64,000 nucleotides of DNA from JAMXLO01 sp963850535 (GTDB taxonomy: Bacteria; Pseudomonadota; Alphaproteobacteria; Acetobacterales; Acetobacteraceae), in the NCBI GenBank assembly GCA_963850535.1, contig CAWKMC010000003.1, positions 62,001-126,000 on the forward strand. Direction: 5' to 3'. Each line of letters opens with the position of its first letter. The stretch's first letter is position 1. Below the pieces are notes generated by a model. That model was not told the DNA's origin and did not search any database. It saw only the letters and a list, made by a program, of their open reading frames with translations. Below are positions 37,369 to 46,203 of the stretch, piece by piece. The translations under genes were made by a program, and so were the position numbers.

Positions 37369-37932
37369 TTACGGGTGCTTGAAGCGAGTGACCAGACCAG
37401 CGGAGCCCTTCACGTGATCCTTGAGTGCGACGGCGAGTTCGTCACGGGTCATTCCCGGCTGTAGTACCTTGGGATCCAGATCGGTTGCGATCAGGGTCCA
37501 GGTATAGTGGTGCCAATCGGTATTTGGCGGCGTGCCCGGCCCCCAATATGTAGCCTTTTCCATCGTGCTCTTGCCGCCGACGAACTTCGCAGACGGCTGG
37601 CTCAATTCGCCTTCGGCGAAGCCCTTCACGTCGGTGGGGATGCCGTAAACCACCATATGCGACACGCCGGCAGGCGCGCGTCCCTCGGGATCGAACAACA
37701 GCAGCGCGAAACTCTTGGTGCCCTCCGGTACGCCGGACCAGGCAAGCGGCGGCGACAGGTTCTGGCCGACGCAGTTGGGACTGCGCTGCGTGTCGGCGCA
37801 TGCATTCTTGACCGCCAGCGTGGCGTTGTCCTCGAGTTGCGGCGAGGAGAGTACCAGCACGTCCGCCCTGGCCACGCCGAGGGACAAGACCAACCCGACC
37901 CCGAAGACTGCGATCGCGAGACTGTTCTTCAT
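37369..37932 (-). CDS. YbhB/YbcL (PEBP, Raf-kinase-inhibitor-like) secreted protein
   Basis: A 187-residue phosphatidylethanolamine-binding-like protein with a signal peptide (LAIAVFGVGLVLSLGVARA). Family strings are visible: NLSPPLAWSGVPEGTKSFAL, the ligand-site LFDPEGRAPAGVSHMVVYGIP, and YWGPGTPPNTDWHHYTWTL. GGGAGG precedes the ATG. Bacterial members bind small ligands in the periplasm, with no settled role. Confidence 0.92.
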   Translation of the reverse strand: MKNSLAIAVFGVGLVLSLGVARADVLVLSSPQLEDNATLAVKNACADTQRSPNCVGQNLSPPLAWSGVPEGTKSFALLLFDPEGRAPAGVSHMVVYGIPTDVKGFAEGELSQPSAKFVGGKSTMEKATYWGPGTPPNTDWHHYTWTLIATDLDPKVLQPGMTRDELAVALKDHVKGSAGLVTRFKHP

Positions 37933-38092
37933 AATTTTCCTCCCATCTTCAGAGGTGAAAGTCGCGCGTTTCGTCTTTCAGCACAAACCCGGCTTTCGTC
38001 CGCCGCATCGAAGAACGTTGGGCTCAGGCGCAAGGCCGCCCCCTTCCCGTTCGAGGCAGGAGGAAGAAAGGCCGCCGGTAGCCTCTGCGCGC

Positions 38093-38897
38093 CTATTTCG
38101 TAGCGAGCAGGTAGTGGTTCTCGCGGGGTATCGCGACGCCACCATCGTCAACAAAACTTTCAAATCTCTCCATCAGGTAAGCGATAAAGCGGTCCCGCAT
38201 CGTATCGGAAAATGCTCGGAACTGAGCGGCGCTGGGGGTGGCCTGGGCCCAGCCGGAAAGAAATTCTGCCAAATCGGGGTAACGGGCGGTACGATGCTCG
38301 AAGCGGATGTGGATATCACGTAGACCCGCGTCTGTGGCGAGTTTCCGAAGCTCTTCATATGTGTTCAGCGACATGCCCAAGATCGTGGGCGCCATAGCTG
38401 CAGGGCCGAGAAACGCGCGAAACGGCTTCCTGGAATATTGTGTCGAACTGCTGGCGCTCGAGAGGCCCCCATACATTGAGGGAGAGCCTTCCACCTGGCG
38501 CCAGCACTCGCCGCATCTCGCTCATGCCCTTCGCGCGGTCGGGAAAATATTGCAGCCCCTGCTGGCAAAACACGACGTCGAAACTGTCGTCTTCGAACGG
38601 TAGTTCGGTAGCGCTGCCGAGATGCCACTCGATGTTCGGATTCTTACGCGCTGCATTGAGCATGACTTCGTTGACATCGATGCCTGTGATCTTGCAGGTC
38701 GCCCTGCTTACCTCATTCACCTTTCCGGCGACCAGCCCAGGACCACAAGCAACGTCCAGGACGCGGTCCCCATCCTTGCAACCAGCCTGCAAGATCAGGT
38801 CGTCAGTCCATGGCGCCTGAATGGCGTATGCATAGCGCTGGTAGAAACTCGGAGCGTCTCCGCTGACTTGCCATCCACTCACGTCCAGCCTCCCCAT
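38093..38897 (-). pseudogene. Class I SAM-dependent methyltransferase, one-base frameshift
   Basis: The N-terminal frame holds SAM motif I (VLDVACGPGLVAGKV), ITGIDVNEVML and LPFEDDSFDVVFCQQGLQYF. It breaks down after FQEAVSR. A second frame (ending 38093) continues with FLGPAAMAPTILGMSLNTYEELR and a UbiE/methyltransferase_11-type C-terminus ending HYLLATK. Deleting one base at about 38411-38420 joins them as EAVSRFLGPAA. The frame extends to GTG 38927, but neither start has a clear ribosome site. Acceptor unknown. Confidence 0.8.
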
Positions 38898-38929
38898 TTT
38901 TTTGTTATCGGAAGAGTGGACCTTCACGG

Positions 38930-39590
38930 CCTAACCAGCAAGGGACGAGATCGGTGCACGGGTCGCCCTTCTACGCCATCAGTTCCCGCGCCCGGACCTT
39001 GCCGCGTGGCGACAAACAGGGTGGTTGCCCCGCGCGACGTCGCAGACCCCATCTTGATCGACGCAACGCTCCCCATCCAGAGCGCCGCGCTACACCTGCG
39101 GACCCAGCCGGACCCAGCGAGGCACGCTGTGCCAGCCGTCCATAGGTCACCATTTGATGACAGGCCATTAGCGCTCGTCTTGGGAAGCGTTATCCTGGGC
39201 GATGCCGGCCACGCCGAAGGTGCCTTAAACTTGAAATACGCCGATGAAATACGCCGAGCGGGCGCTCCGCTTCAGCTCGCTGTTCCATGAAACGCCAACT
39301 GTTGCAACGCGCTGGGTATAGCCTATTGCTCGGTCGGCAATTGGGAGCTGTCGCCTCGGCCTGCGGTAAGGCAATGGAGACAAACCCGCGCTTCAGTCTC
39401 CCGCAGGTCCTGCAGGCAGCCGCGCTGTCCCTTCTCGGCGGCGCTTCATGTCTATCGCGTTGAACACCCTTGCCGACCCTGTGGTGACGTTCAGGGCGAG
39501 CGCATTCGGACAAACGCAACAGCATGGCCCAGCGTCGCGTGGCCCAGCGTGGCATGTCTCGTGCACCCCGGTGCCCTGCCACACAAAGGG
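38930..39590. other. 660-bp stretch without a supported gene
   Basis: Several overlapping open frames exist on both strands, but none has conserved motifs, a ribosome site or balanced composition. A 58-codon frame from ATG 39288 is the most protein-like but lacks a ribosome site. It may hold a decayed gene between the methyltransferase and the flavin-binding-type protein. Confidence 0.3.
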
Positions 39591-39962
39591 TCACGGTGTC
39601 AGGCGGCGACAGTCGGACGCGCATGGCCCGTCGCTATCGACGGGTTTGGGACCCGGACGATGCAGCACCGATTTCGTGAGTGTGATGTCTGCCATAGTCA
39701 CGCCCGCTGACCGGTGCTCGCTCGCAGCCGTGCCATTGATGATCAAGGCATAGCCGCCGGGCTCTGTAGGCGGCCAGAACAACGACACGTTGGGCTGGTG
39801 TGCGATGTTCTTGGCAGCGGAAGCGCCCACGTTGCAGCCGATGCCGCCGCCGCGAAGCTCGATCGTCACATTACTGGTGTGCGGACCATCTTTCGCGACC
39901 GTGAGCAGATAGGCCTCACGGCCATAGTGGGAGATCGCCTCGGCGAGCGTGCTGATCGGCAT
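39591..39962 (-). CDS. Pyridoxamine 5'-phosphate oxidase-like (FMN-binding split barrel) protein
   Basis: A 123-residue split-barrel protein: ISHYGREAYLLTVAKDGPHTSNVTIELRGG, then AAKNIAHQPNVSLFWPPTEPGGYALIINGTA. These are the strands that bind FMN or F420 in the PNPOx-like family. ATG 39962 is favoured by AGGAAGG eight bases upstream; ATG 40004 lacks a site. A small reductase is likely; substrate unknown. Confidence 0.75.
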   Translation of the reverse strand: MPISTLAEAISHYGREAYLLTVAKDGPHTSNVTIELRGGGIGCNVGASAAKNIAHQPNVSLFWPPTEPGGYALIINGTAASEHRSAGVTMADITLTKSVLHRPGPKPVDSDGPCASDCRRLTP

Positions 39963-40142
39963 GATCGGTCCTTCCTCGGTTCCGGCCTTTGGTGACGCAC
40001 TCATTCAACGGCCCAATTCATATTCTATTCTTCTCTCCTGCTGCCAGATGATGCACGCTGCTCGCCTTGCAACGAACCGCAGTCGGATAGCGCAACGGCA
40101 CGGCTGATGCGTCATGGCCCGGAGCGAAGCAGCTGCTTCGCT

Positions 40143-40606
40143 TTATGGCGCCGTCCGCCACTCGTAGTGCACGTCCGGCTCACCTTCCTCGTTCTCGCCA
40201 TCAGTCTGTCCTATGCTGCGGAAGCCTCGCGCCTCGTAGAATGAGCGGGCCCTTGCGTTGCGCTGAAACGTCCAGAGGACGAGGCGACCAGGGCTTAGTG
40301 CCTTCGCCCGATCGAGCAGTGCAGAGCCAAAGCCTCGCCCCTGACAGCTCGGCGATACGTAGAGGTGATCGAGGTTTTCTCCGTCTATCAGCATGTAGCC
40401 GACGACCTGCCCTCGATGACGAACGACCCACCATGCCTGCCGACGATCTCCCACCACTTGGGCGAAGAAGTCGCGTGTCTCGTCATCCGTGTGCGGGCGG
40501 CGAAGTACGGCATCGCCCGTCGGCGAGAGGTGAGATGGATGGTGGCGATTGCCGGAGCATCTTTGGGCTGAGCTTCGTCGACGGTGAAGCAGGCAGGGTC
40601 GGTCAT
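40143..40606 (-). pseudogene. GNAT family N-acetyltransferase, one-base frameshift
   Basis: ATG 40606 opens a GNAT N-terminus (FTVDEAQPKDAPAIATIHLTS) that goes out of frame after RAMPY. The next frame carries LRRPHTDDETRDFFAQVV, the CoA-binding motif YVSPSCQGRGFGSALLDRAK and FYEARGFRSIG. Adding one C near 40501-40507 restores MPYLRRPHTDDE. Unlike the other frameshifts in this window, this one is a missing base. Confidence 0.8.
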
Positions 40607-40806
40607 CGACCAGATCGTATCACCGTCTGTGCCAAAGACACGCGTCGGCGCTTGCAGGTGGCCGCCGGACACCGGCCCACCCTGAGCGGCCATTGCGAGG
40701 GGAAAGGAGTTTTTTCCTCTACGGCGAGCATCTCTGCATCGTTTGGCAGATCGCGCACGTTCGCGATTGCCTGGAATTACTCCGACCGGTAGCATCCCGT
40801 CGCTGA

Positions 40807-40857
40807 TGGGGATGGGGTTCCCCCGAAACCGCCCTTGAGGGGCTAATGACTCCTACC
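40807..40857 (+). promoter_or_regulatory. Fluoride riboswitch (crcB motif)
   Basis: GGGGATGGGGTTCCCCC, then GAAACCGCC, a short stem and GGCTAATGACTCCTAC reproduce the conserved core of the fluoride riboswitch: the GATGG..TTC hairpin, ACCGCC pseudoknot partner and TGATGACTCCTAC-like tail, here with AATGAC. It lies about 170 bp upstream of crcB, which confirms the assignment. Fluoride binding is expected to turn on the downstream genes. Confidence 0.9.
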
Positions 40858-41028
40858 GTGCGTGGCAAGGCCCGCGGGCGGAGTTGTGCATCCAACGACC
40901 CGACGCTGCCGAGCCTCGCGCTCAATTATTTTGGGTGTGGAGAGGCTGCACATGATTGGCTTCAGACGGACAAAGACCATCGCCTCGACCATTGTAGCGA
41001 GGCCGCGCGCCTTGCACTCAGGCATACG

Positions 41029-41421
41029 ATGATTGGGTATTTCTGGATTGGCCTCGGTGGTGCGTTCGGCAGTATCGCTCGCGCGTGGCTTGCCTTCACT
41101 GTCGCACGCATCACTGGACCCCAGTTTCCGTGGGGCACCATTCTCATCAACGTTGTCGGGTCATTTGTCATCGGCTTCTTCGGCACGCTTACAGCAAGCG
41201 GTAGCCGGTTTTCTGTCCCACCCGACGCGCGAGCCTTCGTCATGGTCGGCATTTGTGGCGGCTTCACCACCTTTTCCTCCTTCAGCCTCCAGACACTGGA
41301 ACTCGCGCGCGACGGACGGTTGGGGCAAGCGCTTGGGAATGTTGGACTTTCTGTCATCCTTTGCCTTTTGGTGGTGGCGGTTGGACATTACGCGGCCGCT
41401 ACCATCAATCGCCAGTTTTAG
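41029..41421 (+). CDS. crcB: Fluoride efflux channel CrcB/Fluc
   Basis: A 130-residue protein with four membrane helices. Fluc signatures are visible: GYFWIGLGGAFGSIARAWL, the Asn in ILINVVGSFVIGFFGTL and the Phe-box GGFTTFSSFSLQTLE. It dimerises to export fluoride. ATG 41029 starts at the first helix; the long upstream extension of the frame is riboswitch leader. A fluoride riboswitch precedes it. Confidence 0.95.
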   Translation: MIGYFWIGLGGAFGSIARAWLAFTVARITGPQFPWGTILINVVGSFVIGFFGTLTASGSRFSVPPDARAFVMVGICGGFTTFSSFSLQTLELARDGRLGQALGNVGLSVILCLLVVAVGHYAAATINRQF

Positions 41422-41514
41422 GCGGGGTGCAGAGTGGGTGAGTTGCAACACATTGGATTGAGTTCCGCCGGTTCTGGCCAGTGGTCCCATTCGGGTGAAC
41501 CAGTCAGAGGTGTG

Positions 41515-42333
41515 ATGGCCATGTCCGGCGTTATCCTTGCCGTCCTGGATCGCCCTGAAGTTGCACTTCGTGTGCTCCTGGCAGCGGCCTGCCTGGCCGA
41601 ACTTACGAGCTCCGGCCGCATCAATGTGCTGGCGATCCGCACGCCGCCGGCATCGACAATTCTGCCGTCGGAAGAGGTGCTTACCTTAGAACATGAGCAG
41701 CGCATTCGCGACGCGGAGAACCAGCGGACCGATACGCTGAAGCAGATTTTCGCATCGTGGGCACCGTCGGCACGGCTGAAAACGGAGTGGGCCGACCGCG
41801 AGGGCCTGGCCCACGAGCTTATGGCCGAATGGGGTCGAAGGGCTGATTTCATTGTCTTGAAACGCCCGCTGGATCATGAGCTCGATCAGGAGCGCCGGGC
41901 CATTCACGCGGCCCTGTTTGATACTGACCGGCCGGTGCTGTTGGTGCCGCCAGAAGATCTGAAGGTGCCGTTCGGGCGACGGATTGCGGTCGCTTGGCGC
42001 GATGATGGCCGCACAATCAAGGCGGTGCTCGCGGGCCTCCGCTGTGCGGCCAAAGCTGATGAGATTCACGTGCTTGCGAGAACCCGCGATCCTGCGCAGC
42101 CACCGCGCCTTCCCGACATCCTCGCTGAGCACGATATCGCCGCGACATTGCATGTGCTGCCAATCACTCGGCAAGCATTCGGCGAAACTCTGCTCAAGGC
42201 GGCGCATCAGCTTGGTGCGGATATGCTGGTGATGGGGGCCTACGCCCATAGCCCTTTGCGGGAACTCATTCTCGGCGGCGTGACCCGCTACATGATTGAG
42301 CATGCCGACCTGCCCGTACTCATGCGGCATTGA
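41515..42333 (+). CDS. Universal stress protein (UspA family)
   Basis: A 272-residue tandem Usp protein. The second half is the clearer domain: RRIAVAWRDDGRTIKAVLAG, then GADMLVMGAYAHSPLRELILGGVTRYMIEHADLPVL, where G-x2-G-x9-G(S/T)-type nucleotide-binding residues would lie. ATG 41515 has AGAGG upstream; ATG 41521 is also possible. It starts 93 bp after crcB on the same strand with no terminator between, so it is likely under the same fluoride riboswitch. Confidence 0.88.
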   Translation: MAMSGVILAVLDRPEVALRVLLAAACLAELTSSGRINVLAIRTPPASTILPSEEVLTLEHEQRIRDAENQRTDTLKQIFASWAPSARLKTEWADREGLAHELMAEWGRRADFIVLKRPLDHELDQERRAIHAALFDTDRPVLLVPPEDLKVPFGRRIAVAWRDDGRTIKAVLAGLRCAAKADEIHVLARTRDPAQPPRLPDILAEHDIAATLHVLPITRQAFGETLLKAAHQLGADMLVMGAYAHSPLRELILGGVTRYMIEHADLPVLMRH

Positions 42334-42905
42334 GGCCGGTGATGATTTTGAAGCGGCTCCGGGCCTGTACTCTGGATCAGATGTTGCGACCCGGCAGAAA
42401 CTTTTTTTGCGCCTCGCCGCGGCGGAGGCGGCAATTGGACCGCTCTGGTAGCGTGGCATTGCGAGACCGCCACCCGAGGCGCCGTTCTGCGAGCTTGTGC
42501 GACCACTTGCGTTGCTGGAGTGGACTGACGGGTCTGCCATGCTCGATCACGAGGTCTGAAATGCCGAAGCGTTGATTTGCCACCGGCTCTGATAGAACCG
42601 ATTTCATCAGTTGCCCAAACCTGTCTCCACGGGCGGCGCGCAGCCCCGAGAACCCTCCCACGAGGCACACCGGGGACGCGTCCCGGCTGGCGGTTGTCCA
42701 AGCTCCTGTCCCGATGCGCGACGACGTCCAGAGCGTCCGCATGGCTAATCGCGGCCCATGATGCTGCCGAGGACCGGCGCGGTGCGAGTTATTCTCGAGG
42801 CAAGGGTTCGTTGACGATGATTATTCAGAAAAGCCAACCAAGATGCCAGTACGAAATGTTCGGCCAATATCCGCTAGGCGAGGTACGTGTCTATCTTGAA
42901 ATGCG
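42334..42905. other. 570-bp stretch without a recognisable gene
   Basis: Short overlapping frames occur on both strands. The minus-strand frame around 42380-42740 contains FGQLMKSVLSEPVANQRFGI and a basic tail, vaguely DNA-binding in character, but no family can be assigned. It may be a remnant of a mobile gene. Confidence 0.3.
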
Positions 42906-43412
42906 CTAAACTGTGCCGCTACTGCTGAGCCCGTCTTCCGGTATGTCGGGTGCAGCATGTGCTCCGAGACTGACCATCTCCCTGAACCCTGCGACGATCA
43001 GAGCTGTCGCTAAGATTGGAAACCAAAGTCGCGCGTGCCACGTCGTGTCTGGCATCGGCTGTAGCGACAACCACACTCCGCCGAACAGCACTGGTCCACC
43101 GAGGATCAGAAACCAAAGGTACGCCAGCACGATCTTCAGGAGCTTGGCTGAAACTGCCGCCGCAGTCCTATCAACAGCAAGAAGAGCATACTTGATGCCA
43201 ATAAAGCCGTAGAACCCAACGGCGAAGCCAACAGCAAGTGCCTCGTATTCCTGGGCACCGATCCATAATGCAACGGCCTTTCCAGCCTTCAAGAATACGA
43301 ATAGCGTTACCACTCGTGATATCAAAAGCTGCAAGCTGAGCCAGTTGGAACTTGGCGCAGCTTCTTCCGGATGCCCCCAAAGAGCAGCCCCCAAGCGACA
43401 TAGCCTGCTCAA
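42906..43412 (-). CDS. Hypothetical membrane protein
   Basis: A 168-residue protein with about four hydrophobic helices (LQLLISRVVTLFVFL, LAVGFAVGFYGFIGIKYAL, LLKIVLAYLWFLILGGPVLF, LWFPILATALIVAGF). The start is TTG 43412, overlapping the stop of the preceding gene as TTGA, so translation depends on that gene. The interrupting IS3 copy upstream should therefore also reduce its expression. No family recognised. Confidence 0.55.
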   Translation of the reverse strand: MSRLCRLGAALWGHPEEAAPSSNWLSLQLLISRVVTLFVFLKAGKAVALWIGAQEYEALAVGFAVGFYGFIGIKYALLAVDRTAAAVSAKLLKIVLAYLWFLILGGPVLFGGVWLSLQPMPDTTWHARLWFPILATALIVAGFREMVSLGAHAAPDIPEDGLSSSGTV

Positions 43413-43931
43413 TGGACCAACCCGGTGAGGCGCGGGGCAAAAGCTAGAAGTGCAAACAGCGTCACGAGTATGAGCAACTTCACGTCTTCGACCTGCTCGG
43501 ATGTAGCGTCAGCGACATATATCTCCCGCATCGCAGCCCTTCCGTTCACACGGCACATCTCGAAGCCTGCAAATCCAAGAGCAGTCGCTCCGAGTAGGAA
43601 AATGGAGTATCCGCTGTGAATAGAGAGAAAGGGACCTATCTGTTCACCCCAAGTAGCGAGAGAGGCTGCGGTGTTTTGATCCAGAGTAACGAGATGAGCC
43701 ACTATCCAAGCAAACAATGAAAAGATAAACATAGTGGAACAAGATTTGAGCAAAAAATAGGCTAGAGATGCGCGCTCGACCTTCGACCGCACCGGACCCA
43801 GCAGCGCGCAAAATATTTTGCTGTAGGCCCATCGCATGACTCCCAATACGTAAGTGAGTGAGAGGATTAGCAGGAACGCTGCCCCGTGCATGATGTACGG
43901 CATTCCCCACATCAGGATCGCTCGGTCAAAG

Positions 43932-43935
43932 GGGC
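43932..43935. repeat. Target-site duplication GGGC (left copy)
   Basis: GGGC directly abuts the left terminal repeat and is repeated after the right end at 45397-45400. Four bases fits the 3-5 bp duplication of the family. Confidence 0.8.
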
Positions 43936-43975
43936 TGGAATTACCCCGGTTTCGTGGAGAGTTGCGGGCTTGGGA

Positions 43976-45031
43976 TCAGACTAGCTGTTGGGGTGTCATC
44001 TTGTCCTCCAGTTGCGTGACATTCTTTGGTTCGACCTCTGGCGGAGCCATTCTTCCGCCCCGACCCGCACGATGGTGCGGCCGTCGCGCGCAGCGGCGGT
44101 CAAGGACGGCCCCATCTTGGGGCCGCCCGAAGGGCGTGTCCTTGACGGTCGCGAGCACGGCGGCAGGGTGGTCTGCGTCGGGATCGACCTTCAGGTTTTG
44201 ATGCCGGCACTCATAGTCGATCGGTGAGAGATATCCGATCGAGGAATGGCGGCGCCGTTTATTATAGAAGCCTTCGATGAAGGCGAACGTCGCGTTGCGC
44301 GCCTCGGCCTGTGTCTTGAACCGGCAGCGAGCGAGCAACTCGCACTCAAGCGTGGCGAAGAAGCTCTCGCACATGGCATTGTCGTATGCGTCGCCGACCG
44401 AACCCATCGAGGGGCGCACGCCCGCGTCACGGCAGCGGTGGCCGAACTCGATCGAGCTGTATTGCGAACCCTGGTCGGAGTGATGGATGACGCCAGTGGG
44501 CCGCCGCGTCGCCAACGCCATGTTCAGAGCATCGAGCACCAGTTGTTTGGCAAGTGTCGTCGCCATGGACCAGCCGACAATGCGACGGCTATATGCATCG
44601 AGCACCACCGCGAGATACAGAAAGCCGGCCCATGTCGGAATGTAGGTGATATCGGCCACCCACAGCAGATCGGGCGCCTCCGCTGCGAAGTTGCGTTCTA
44701 CCAGGTCTGGTGCCTGACAGTTGTCGCCCTTGACCGTGGTGATGACGAACTTGCGTCGGCACACACCGGCAAGACCGGCTTGCGACATCAACCGCGCGAC
44801 GCGTTTGCGGCCAACTTGAATGTCCTTGGCCGTCAGTTCGGCATGGACGCGCGGCGCACCGTAGATACCGCGCGAGGCTCCGTGCGCTGCACGGATCTCC
44901 GCGATCAGTGTCTCGTCCGTCTCTGCCCGCCGCGATGGGGGCCGTTGCACCCATGCATAGTAGCCACTGGAGGAGACACCCAGCAGCTTGCACATGGTGG
45001 CGATTGGGTAACTTGCCTGGTGATCGCTCAC
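43976..45031 (-). CDS. IS3-family transposase OrfB (DDE integrase)
   Basis: A 351-residue transposase. The N-terminal part (YPIATMCKLLGVSSSGYYAW) is the IS3 OrfB helical domain. The rve core holds the DDE residues in WVADITYIPTW, VIHHSDQGSQYSS and AMCESFFATLE. The usual end motif YLSPIDYE is followed by about 80 additional residues of low conservation. It starts at GTG overlapping the orfA stop as GTGA, so re-initiation or frameshifting would produce it. Confidence 0.95.
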   Translation of the reverse strand: MSDHQASYPIATMCKLLGVSSSGYYAWVQRPPSRRAETDETLIAEIRAAHGASRGIYGAPRVHAELTAKDIQVGRKRVARLMSQAGLAGVCRRKFVITTVKGDNCQAPDLVERNFAAEAPDLLWVADITYIPTWAGFLYLAVVLDAYSRRIVGWSMATTLAKQLVLDALNMALATRRPTGVIHHSDQGSQYSSIEFGHRCRDAGVRPSMGSVGDAYDNAMCESFFATLECELLARCRFKTQAEARNATFAFIEGFYNKRRRHSSIGYLSPIDYECRHQNLKVDPDADHPAAVLATVKDTPFGRPQDGAVLDRRCARRPHHRAGRGGRMAPPEVEPKNVTQLEDKMTPQQLV

Positions 45032-45342
45032 GAACCGGAACCCTTCGCAGGGATCGCGTTCGTCTCCCGAGCGAACCAGGCCGCGGCCTTTGAGAGGATC
45101 TCACGCTCGACCCTGAGTTGGCGGTTCTCTCGCCGCAGTCGGTTGAGCTCCTCGCGCTCCGCGGTGGTCAGGCCGCCGTCGCCCCGGCCATCATTACGCT
45201 CGGACTGAGCAACCCAGTTCCTGATCGATTGCGCCGTCGGTTCAAACTCCGTAGCCAGTTCCTCTGGCGTACGGCCAGCACGCACCAGTGCCACCATCTG
45301 GTGACGGAACTCAGGTGCGTAAGGCAATCTTGTCTTGGCCAT
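45028..45342 (-). CDS. IS3-family transposase OrfA
   Basis: A 104-residue helix-turn-helix protein (YAPEFRHQMVALVRAGRTPE, AQSIRNWVAQSE) with a C-terminal leucine-zipper-like coil (ELNRLRRENRQLRVEREILSKA). It recognises the terminal repeats. ATG 45342 is the natural start; a longer frame exists upstream but lies in the repeat end. Confidence 0.95.
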   Translation of the reverse strand: MAKTRLPYAPEFRHQMVALVRAGRTPEELATEFEPTAQSIRNWVAQSERNDGRGDGGLTTAEREELNRLRRENRQLRVEREILSKAAAWFARETNAIPAKGSGS

Positions 45343-45396
45343 CGTGGACTCCTTGGACCCAAACGGTCCGGTGTCCACGAAACCGGGTCAACTTCA

Positions 45397-45400
45397 GGGC
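45397..45400. repeat. Target-site duplication GGGC (right copy)
   Basis: GGGC immediately outside the right terminal repeat, matching 43932-43935. Confidence 0.8.
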
Positions 45401-45909
45401 TGTCTGTACTCGGTGGAGCGATGACAGGCATAAACGATTTGAACATTTGGACAGAGGCCAGTGCATACAAGCTGGCCGGTGCCAATGCGTAGAAGATGCC
45501 GAATGGCAATTCGATTTTGCTTTCGCCGGTCAGATCAGTGGGCCTAATGCAGCAGTTGAAGAAAAGGAGGATCGTCCATTGTCCGACCTTCTTCCCAAGC
45601 GCTCCGATCCTCAGGCTCAACAACCATGGAAGGGGGCGCCGGCGAATCCACTCTAGAACTTGCTCGAAACCTTGATCGACCTTGGCGATCGGGTTCACAT
45701 CCGATGCTCCAGCATACATTAATCCAGTGTCAGCGGCCCGCTCCTAGATAGTGTGGGGGAGAAAGCAGAACAACCGCAGAATGTGGGGCCGTGCGGATTA
45801 TCTTGCGGCCCGCTTACCTCCTCAGGCCCGCCGACCAAACGGCACAGCAAATGTGAAAGTGCGATCTTCAATGTGAAAATGAACAAGTCCGTTTAACTGC
45901 TTGCAACGC

Positions 45910-45983
45910 TGGAGGTCCGGGCGGGAATCGAACCCACATTCGCGGATTTGCAGTCCGCTGCATCACCACTCTGCCACCGGACC
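45910..45983 (-). tRNA. tRNA-Cys (GCA)
   Basis: The reverse strand folds as a full cloverleaf: acceptor GGTCCGG paired with CCGGACC, D arm GGCAGAGTGGTGATGC, anticodon stem CGGA/TCCG around CTGCAAA (anticodon GCA), T arm GTGGGTTCGATTCCCGC, discriminator T and encoded CCA. It sits between the accessory block and alaS and could serve as an integration target. Confidence 0.95.
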
Positions 45984-46203
45984 TGATGGGAGCCTCAGGA
46001 CTGGAAAACTGCGGAACACGCCGTGTGCGGCCCGCGAACTCGTATATCAGGGCTCTCGGAGCTTATCTAGGGTACCATGTTTTCTGGGTGCTTGACCCAA
46101 GACTGACCAGGACCGCGCGTCGATCGACCATTTCAGTATTTCGCATGGCTCTCCTCGCTGTGAGACAACCTGGTGGTGCCGGTCGGCTCGCGATATCCGA
46201 TAC

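Larger units (their letters stand above)
43936..45396 (-). mobile_element. IS3-family insertion sequence, complete
   Basis: A 1,461-bp element with TG...CA ends. Its 23-bp imperfect terminal repeats lie at 43936-43958 and 45374-45396 and match at 19 of 23 positions. It carries two overlapping frames (orfA with a helix-turn-helix, orfB with a DDE integrase core) and is flanked by the direct repeat GGGC. It appears intact and possibly active. About 230 bp separate the usual end of the integrase domain from the left end, longer than in most IS3 elements. Confidence 0.95.
43409..45719 (-). pseudogene. Membrane-protein gene interrupted by the IS3 element
   Basis: The 5' part (45719-45397) begins MYAGASDVNPIAKVDQGFEQ and reaches VIAPPSTDS. 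The 3' part (43935-43409) continues as RAILMWGMPYIMHGAAFLLI. Removing the IS and one copy of the 4-bp target repeat restores a continuous frame through APPSTDSPFDRAILMWGM, for a protein of about 280 residues with several membrane helices. The function of the intact protein is unknown. The perfect rejoining and fresh duplication show a recent disruption. Confidence 0.85.

Noticed and set aside
39190..39624. 144-codon minus-strand frame
   Set aside because: No ribosome site, no motif and composition typical of random high-GC DNA.
45910..45983. tRNA-Cys as a proven attachment site
   Set aside because: No integrase gene and no direct repeat of the tRNA 3' end was found in the window.
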